This document shows, in pieces, positions 61,301 through 64,000 of a stretch of DNA of 64,000 nt. Positions within the stretch are counted from its first letter, which is position 1; each line of letters begins with the position of its first letter. The translations under genes were made by a program, and so were the position numbers. This DNA comes from Glaesserella parasuis (GTDB lineage: Bacteria > Pseudomonadota > Gammaproteobacteria > Enterobacterales > Pasteurellaceae): assembly GCF_002015085.1 (NCBI RefSeq), contig NZ_MUXW01000001.1:163089-227088 (forward strand), given 5' to 3'. The notes below the pieces were generated by a model that made no database searches, was not told where the DNA came from, and saw only the letters and a list, made by a program, of their open reading frames with translations.

Positions 61301-64000
61301 GGTAGAAAATGTGGTTAATGCGGTCAATGCTGGTTATTGGAAAGCTAAATCAGGAAGTAAAACCAGTAATATTAAGTTTGGCGATACCTTGGAGTTTGTT
61401 GATGGAAGCGTAACAACAGCCTCTTTAACGGATGACGGTAAGGTTTCGTACGATGTGAAATACGATAACAACACCATCACTAAAACGGTGGACGGTAAAC
61501 TACAAGTTAATACTGCGGTTATGCCGAAAACAACATTTAAAGTGAAGGCGAATGAAGAAACTCAAACAGAAAACGTTACAGATGGAGACACATTAACGTT
61601 TAAATCTGGAAAGAATATTGCTGTTTCGAGAAGTGGTAAAGAATTCACGATTGCAACAAGCGATACACCTACCTTTACTTACGTAACAATAGCGAGAGCT
61701 CCAACAAAAGGAAATCAGGCTGCAAATAAAAATTATGTTGATGGTTTAAGAACAACCGTTCAATCAAGTGATAACAGCATTAGCGTAGAGGACAAAGACA
61801 ATAGCGATAAATACGCTTACGATATTAAAGTGAACTATACCAAAGTGGCTGAAAATGCGAAATTAAGCTACAAAGCTAACAATACTGGTACACAAGAAGT
61901 AGCGTTAAGTACAGGTTTGAACTTTACCAATACGGACAATATTACCGCTTCGGTTGCAGATAATGGCGTGGTGAAACATACGTTAAATTCTGAGCTCAAA
62001 GGTGTAACATCAATCACAGATAAGACAGATGGAACTGGTACGAAGATTACTTTATCTACAGCGGATAATGATAAGAAAGTAACGCTTAATGACGCTAAAT
62101 TGACTGGTTTAACGGCTGGGGATATTACAGATACTTCAAAAGATGCAGTGACTGGTAAACAGCTGAAAGATTTGGCAGATAAAATTGGTGTTGGGTTAGA
62201 AACTAGCAGCACTACTGCCTTTAAAACGCCTGAGTTTACTAAACTTAAAGAAACTAAAGGTACTGATGTAACCGCTAAAGAAGCGAAAACAGTATTTGCT
62301 GCATTAGAAGAAACTAGAAATAAAGTTAATGAGGGGCTTAAGTTTAAAGGTGAAGAAACTGATGGCACTAAAACCATCACTAAACAATTTGGAGAAACAT
62401 TAACGATTAAATCTGGGGATATAGCCACTGGAGAGCATAAAGGTGAAAATATTGCCGTTGAGTCTAATGGAACCGAAATAGTGGTTGGCATGAAAGATGC
62501 GTTGACTAACATTAAGTCGATTGCGAATGGCGATGAAAACACCGGCACGAAGATTACTTTGGCTAGTGATAAGAAAGAGCTAAATGTGAACAGTGCTAAA
62601 GTGACTGGCTTGGCAGACGGCAAAGTATCTAATGACAGTACAGATGCAACTACAGGTAAGCAGTTGTATAACTTGGTGAAAGTCAATGGTACAAATGCGG
62701 TTAATGATATTGAAAATAATCCAAACAAAGGTGGCATTAATTTCGCAGATAGTTCCACGGTCACCATTGCTAAAGGAACAGATGGCAATGTAACAATGTC
62801 AGTGAGTAATACTACATTAAGTGTTGCCGATAGTGGTGATAATATAGGCAAAGTAACCGCTCCAAATACCGATGCAGATAAAGCGAAGTTTGTTAATGCC
62901 AATGATTTAGCTGATACATTAAACAAAATGGGCTTTAATGTGGAAAGCACAGGCTCGAACCTTGGAGCAAATAATCAAACGGGCAAACAGCTGATTAAAG
63001 CAGGTGATACTGTGAAATTTGAAGCAGGCGATGGTTTATTAGTGAAACGGGTTGGAAGTACTTTCACTTATGAGCTTGGAGATAGCCTAAAAACTAATAA
63101 TCTAAATGTCGGAGAGAAAGGCGAAAAAGGAAAGGACGGCACAATCAGCGTAAACGGCAAAGATGGTTCGGCTGTGGTGATTAATGGTAAAGACGGCTCT
63201 ATTGGCTTGAATGGCAAAGATGGAGCGAATGGTGTCACCATTAAAGGCGACCAAGGTCCTGCTGGTGTTGATGGTGGGAAGAAAACTCGTATTGTTTATG
63301 AGTATAAAGATCCAAACAAGCCAGGCACGACAATTAAGGAAGAAATTGCTACCTTGAAAGATGGTCAAAAATATTCAGGTGATAACTATAAAGCCGCAGA
63401 AGGAGATAAGGCAGAAGAAAATGTTATTGCGAAGAAATTGAATGAAAGACTGGAAATTAAGGGCGGTGCTGATACCACTAAGTTAAGTGACAATAATATC
63501 GGTGTGATTGCTGAAAATGGCGTGTTGAATGTGAAATTGGCGAAAAACATTGATTTAGGCACTGATGGTTCAGTAACAACGGGCAATACTACAATGAACG
63601 ATAGTGGTATTACCATTAAGAAACCTACCAATGCTGGTGATAAAAAATCTGATGTCAAACTGACCGCTAGTGGTTTGGATAATGGTGGTAATGTGATCAG
63701 TAATGTCGCTGAAGGTAAGAAAGATACGGATGCGGTAAATGTGAAACAGTTGAAAGACACGGTAAATGCTGCGGCAACTGATGTGGTGTCTAATGATGGT
63801 AGCATTGATGTGATGGGTGAAGTTGATGCGGTTACGGGCAAAAACACCTATGACTTGTCGGTGAAAACATCTGCTATTACGGTAAAAGCTGGAAATCAGG
63901 AAGCTGCGTCAGACGGCAATAATGGTTATGTTAAGGCTGATGATGTTGTCAATGCGATTAACAAAACCACGAAAGCTGCTAGAACCGAAGTGACTGATGG
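58392..64000 (+). CDS. Trimeric autotransporter adhesin, Hia/Hsf/YadA type (3' end beyond window)
   Basis: Very large surface adhesin of type Vc secretion; at least 1869 codons are open, and the membrane anchor lies past the right edge. It starts with an extended signal peptide region (MNKIFRVIWSHAQQAWVVVS, residues 1-20) and a hydrophobic segment at residues 55-74 ending GSAA. Residues about 90-400 are YadA-like head repeats (AIGxxAxAxxxxSxAxG pattern: SIAIGRLSK, SVAIGHGANA, SIALGKGANT). The first neck is NVAAGKQLTDAVNVAQL near residue 420. Later modules repeat neck and Trp-ring-like units, and a collagen-like block (GEKGEKGKDG, GKDGSIGLNGKDG) lies near 1574-1630. Internal duplications are visible. 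It should trimerise on the surface; the receptor is unknown. Confidence 0.93.
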   Translation, partial: MNKIFRVIWSHAQQAWVVVSELVKSHTKTSTYTDKRAQLCTSHYFLDKQQDKFKLSLLSLVLLGIFFSPVGSAAWLVYGSSSGDQGSDDGSIGIGPGSRVGSDSIAIGRLSKSQNTSSVAIGHGANAQSYESIALGKGANTAANYAVALGSNARASGEHSVAIGTYTQAVGNNSISIGNGANARLDSISLGREANATHTQTVAIGPKASASGAQSVAIGGDTKAEGRGSISIGGDDLDATEYQTVEGVNRYFGTTAKGNAAIAIGVKSRAVGDGSVVVGPVSLASGKEGVAIGAKSTSNNDYGVAVGSSSIAGSRSASLGYKAAAGGIGSVAVGERATTNQVSRATALGNNSIVLVDGGVALGYGSRAEIAGNVDGERQPHSIITDSTVENGFKSTQSVENNITIGAVSVGNEKIKRQIVNVAAGKQLTDAVNVAQLKSLTMKIGGDSNANEQPKVGLWEGILNVKGTSGEIKTSASGNTITLKLDETLKQKITDSASKEYVNTKFNEISTVTTHQYFTVGDGSTSTTKITVNTEKDKKHFDIKGKDGVTTTVVERAVEVGLTTEITNKINKIDDLETKVNNQGITFVADAGTQNNTKTDPVKLGSELKIAGGTNIGTTVSDDKGAININLDDDVVLSAAGSVAFGNDTTLLTKLENNGLTVKTDTTTNAKTIEVTKTGIKAGDKKITNVAAGDVKDNSTDAINGNQLHNFIKVGDKAVAKDGVVKFANGTGTTVSAENGEIKVNVNTGTSTVDEDGKAKSTSTDHDNKIATVKDITDTVNKTFWKASTDKEGTGKQATGSENKLAKVKAGDEVKFKAGDNLIIKQDGTEDRDFTYSLNKDVDLKDGSVKFNKAGETATSVQLDENGLTITKPANSGDTKSDVKLTASGLDNGGNTIKNVAKPVNETDAANKKYVDDTNTIVEAGTGITVSDPQKQANGANKYTVSVNTGAFGATTNDGKLSQQTAGVATVENVVNAVNAGYWKAKSGSKTSNIKFGDTLEFVDGSVTTASLTDDGKVSYDVKYDNNTITKTVDGKLQVNTAVMPKTTFKVKANEETQTENVTDGDTLTFKSGKNIAVSRSGKEFTIATSDTPTFTYVTIARAPTKGNQAANKNYVDGLRTTVQSSDNSISVEDKDNSDKYAYDIKVNYTKVAENAKLSYKANNTGTQEVALSTGLNFTNTDNITASVADNGVVKHTLNSELKGVTSITDKTDGTGTKITLSTADNDKKVTLNDAKLTGLTAGDITDTSKDAVTGKQLKDLADKIGVGLETSSTTAFKTPEFTKLKETKGTDVTAKEAKTVFAALEETRNKVNEGLKFKGEETDGTKTITKQFGETLTIKSGDIATGEHKGENIAVESNGTEIVVGMKDALTNIKSIANGDENTGTKITLASDKKELNVNSAKVTGLADGKVSNDSTDATTGKQLYNLVKVNGTNAVNDIENNPNKGGINFADSSTVTIAKGTDGNVTMSVSNTTLSVADSGDNIGKVTAPNTDADKAKFVNANDLADTLNKMGFNVESTGSNLGANNQTGKQLIKAGDTVKFEAGDGLLVKRVGSTFTYELGDSLKTNNLNVGEKGEKGKDGTISVNGKDGSAVVINGKDGSIGLNGKDGANGVTIKGDQGPAGVDGGKKTRIVYEYKDPNKPGTTIKEEIATLKDGQKYSGDNYKAAEGDKAEENVIAKKLNERLEIKGGADTTKLSDNNIGVIAENGVLNVKLAKNIDLGTDGSVTTGNTTMNDSGITIKKPTNAGDKKSDVKLTASGLDNGGNVISNVAEGKKDTDAVNVKQLKDTVNAAATDVVSNDGSIDVMGEVDAVTGKNTYDLSVKTSAITVKAGNQEAASDGNNGYVKADDVVNAINKTTKAARTEVTD

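Noticed and set aside
59480..63847. Several minus-strand open frames rich in Ser, Val, Leu and Pro opposite the adhesin
   Set aside because: They are mirror images of the repetitive adhesin codons; the plus-strand frame is open throughout with clear family motifs.

Overview
The window looks like a chromosomal segment of a Pasteurellaceae bacterium from the Actinobacillus / Mannheimia / Bibersteinia side of the family. It is AT-rich and carries twenty copies (counted by eye, both strands) of the 9-mer ACAAGCGGT, the core of the Apl-type DNA uptake signal sequence. It has the full mraZ-to-lpxC division and cell-wall cluster, family surface proteins (a subtilase autotransporter and a Hia/Hsf-type trimeric adhesin), and gene pairs such as nhaB-dsbB and apbE-nqrM. 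No rRNA, tRNA, CRISPR array, prophage or intact insertion sequence was seen.

Layout. 1-2843: C-terminal part of a serine-protease autotransporter whose start lies before the window. 3135-3703: a decayed lipoprotein gene. 3723-5804: ilvGM with a leader peptide and attenuator. 6001-10192: fxsA, usg, an AI-2E-family exporter and a purine permease with a PurR-like box. 10386-16000: ycaO, frr, gmhA, pyrH and a phosphoethanolamine transferase. 16187-17260: metX with a MetJ-like operator. 17281-22597 (minus): lepA-lepB-rnc-era-recO. 22870-24084: sstT. 24275-42847 (minus): lpxC, ftsZ, ftsA, ftsQ, ddlB, murC, murG, ftsW, murD, mraY, murF, murE, ftsI, ftsL, rsmH, mraZ. 43588-46300: suhB and dxs. 46496-49711 (minus): apbE, nqrM, hepT, mntA, mnmA. 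49910-53067: fadR diverging from nhaB-dsbB and a 54-aa ORF. 53227-55626: malP. 55751-57040: a TonB-dependent receptor pseudogene. 57127-58113: menC. 58392 to the right edge: a trimeric autotransporter adhesin of at least 1869 residues, cut by the window.

The genes are mostly housekeeping: envelope synthesis (dcw cluster, lpxC, gmhA, PEtn transferase), translation and RNA maturation (frr, lepA, rnc, era, mnmA, ycaO), isoprenoids and menaquinone (dxs, menC), and amino-acid supply (ilvGM, metX, sstT). The two edges are accessory surface loci.

The most unusual signal is a set of short palindromes flanked by the tetranucleotide GTAG (CTAC on the other strand), which has the architecture of REP elements mobilised by RAYT (IS200-like Y1) transposases. 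Four near-identical paired copies and one divergent pair sit in gaps between genes of the dcw cluster, and single hairpins with other cores sit elsewhere. In one case a single element supplies the stop codons of both convergent neighbours, metX and recO. Other points of interest: an intact HepT/MntA pair inserted between nqrM and mnmA, an intrinsic terminator immediately before sstT, a T10 tract next to a possible -10 upstream of the adhesin, and two decaying genes.
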